Positions 63,481-64,000 of a DNA stretch of 64,000 nt are shown piece after piece. Location: positions 434,001 to 498,000 of the forward strand of contig NZ_QVMT01000002.1 of assembly GCF_003418935.1 (NCBI RefSeq), read 5' to 3'. Position numbers and translations under genes: made by a program. Numbering within the stretch: the stretch's first letter is position 1; the number at the start of each line of letters is the position of its first letter. The notes under the pieces were generated by a model. The model had not been told where the DNA came from, made no database searches, and worked only from the letters and a program-made list of their open reading frames with translations. Source of the stretch: Emticicia sp. C21. GTDB taxonomy: Bacteria; Bacteroidota; Bacteroidia; Cytophagales; Spirosomataceae.

Positions 63481-63506
63481 CGGAGTCGGTTAATTAGCCG
63501 ACTCCG
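63481..63506. terminator. bidirectional terminator hairpin
   Basis: CGGAGTCGG and CCGACTCCG form a 9-bp GC-rich stem around TTAATTAG. A TTCGTTTT tract follows on the plus strand. The hairpin includes the last codons of the minus-strand gene. Confidence 0.75.
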
Positions 63507-64000
63507 TTCGTTTTAATAATCCTTTATACTCATTCAAACCCTTCTCAGTCAGATAAGGCACTATCAATGTAAAAGCAATATTCAGATAAGTTGGTAATTT
63601 GTCTTCTTCTTTGCCCTCAAACAAAATCTCGGCACTAGCCAGCCAGAAATCGCCAATAATAAAAAGCTGATTGAAAAAGTTTTCGTATTGTCCTTCTATA
63701 ATATCAGGCTTTAGAAACCCGGCTTGTATACCGGCATCCATTCCCATTCTAAAGAATATTCTTCGGCTATTGACCAAATCACGGTGTTTTTGTTTCAGAC
63801 TCGGATTCCTTCGGGTAAGGCTGATAAAATCCTGTATGAGAAACTTGTATTTATAGAGTCTTTCAAAGACAAAAGCGCATAGATTATAAAGGGTTTGCAG
63901 GTTGACTGCATTAAACAGAGCAGGTTCATGCAATACATTATTCAATTCTTCTATCAACTGCTCATAAAGCGTTTCAGCAATAGCATCAGTATTCGGAAAA
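63490..64000 (-). CDS. C-terminal part of a TetR-like regulator (5' end outside window)
   Basis: The frame is open to the last base of the window, so the N terminus, including any DNA-binding helix-turn-helix, is missing. About 170 residues are visible, all helical, with FVFERLYKYKFLIQDFISLT and QKHRDLVNSRRIFFRMGMD. This looks like the TetR_C ligand domain found in Bacteroidota TetR proteins. The call rests on this resemblance only. Confidence 0.6.
   Translation of the reverse strand, partial: FPNTDAIAETLYEQLIEELNNVLHEPALFNAVNLQTLYNLCAFVFERLYKYKFLIQDFISLTRRNPSLKQKHRDLVNSRRIFFRMGMDAGIQAGFLKPDIIEGQYENFFNQLFIIGDFWLASAEILFEGKEEDKLPTYLNIAFTLIVPYLTEKGLNEYKGLLKRTESAN

Overview
The window looks like chromosomal DNA of a Bacteroidota bacterium, most likely an aerobic member of the Cytophagales (Spirosomaceae/Cytophagaceae-like). 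The clues are an AT-rich background, -7 promoter boxes of the Bacteroidota type TAnnTTTG before several genes, a secreted protein with a type IX sorting tail, OmpA/PD40 and lipoprotein families of this phylum, and the block DUF177-rpmF-plsX-fabH-efp-accB-accC. Genus and species cannot be fixed from the sequence alone. There is no prophage, insertion sequence, CRISPR array or rRNA operon.

Layout. 1-10012: a 4-hydroxybenzoate/protocatechuate catabolic locus. It has a partial aromatic-acid MFS transporter, a convergent AraC-type regulator, and a seven-gene operon (pcaH, pcaG, pcaB, a pcaD-pcaC fusion, pobA, a fused two-subunit CoA-transferase, pcaF). Together these take 4-hydroxybenzoate to succinyl-CoA and acetyl-CoA. 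10013-17190: mixed genes, including an HD-domain protein, a GH39 glycosidase broken by an in-frame amber codon, a large T9SS-type surface protein, an ankyrin protein and a small MafI-like protein. 17193-17380: tRNA-Lys(CUU) and a disrupted partial copy with GC-rich palindromes. 17510-25024: a molybdopterin oxidoreductase, a membrane protein, an aldo/keto reductase flanked by related repeat spacers, a TSUP permease and a secreted zinc protease. 25650-31993: a tripartite RND efflux operon headed by a small unknown protein. 32251-36117: a probable copper/metal-handling operon (Cys-rich small protein, MbnP-like, MbnH-like di-haem protein, YHS, HMA-like, outer-membrane protein). 36178-42609: fatty-acid and translation core genes. 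42672-55775: scattered housekeeping genes, including RsgA, HldA, OmpA, PurU, RuvX, MazG, a redoxin, a TetR/DinB pair with matching operator candidates, a metallophosphoesterase, GT2 and TerC. 55810-64000: a very large DUF4011-type helicase, a decayed tandem-repeat gene, an M16 protease and the C-terminal part of a TetR-like regulator cut by the window end.

The most unusual material is outside the standard genes: the decayed ~80-90 bp tandem repeat at 59717-60206, whose units form hairpins and are open in two reading frames; the half tRNA framed by a perfect 11-bp inverted repeat; several families of short GC-rich palindromes in AT-rich spacers; the single-codon break in the GH39 gene; and the compact MbnP/MbnH metal operon with an apparently leaderless first gene. 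No clear, complete and previously undescribed defence or mobile system was recognised. All family calls come from reading motifs and order, without database searches.
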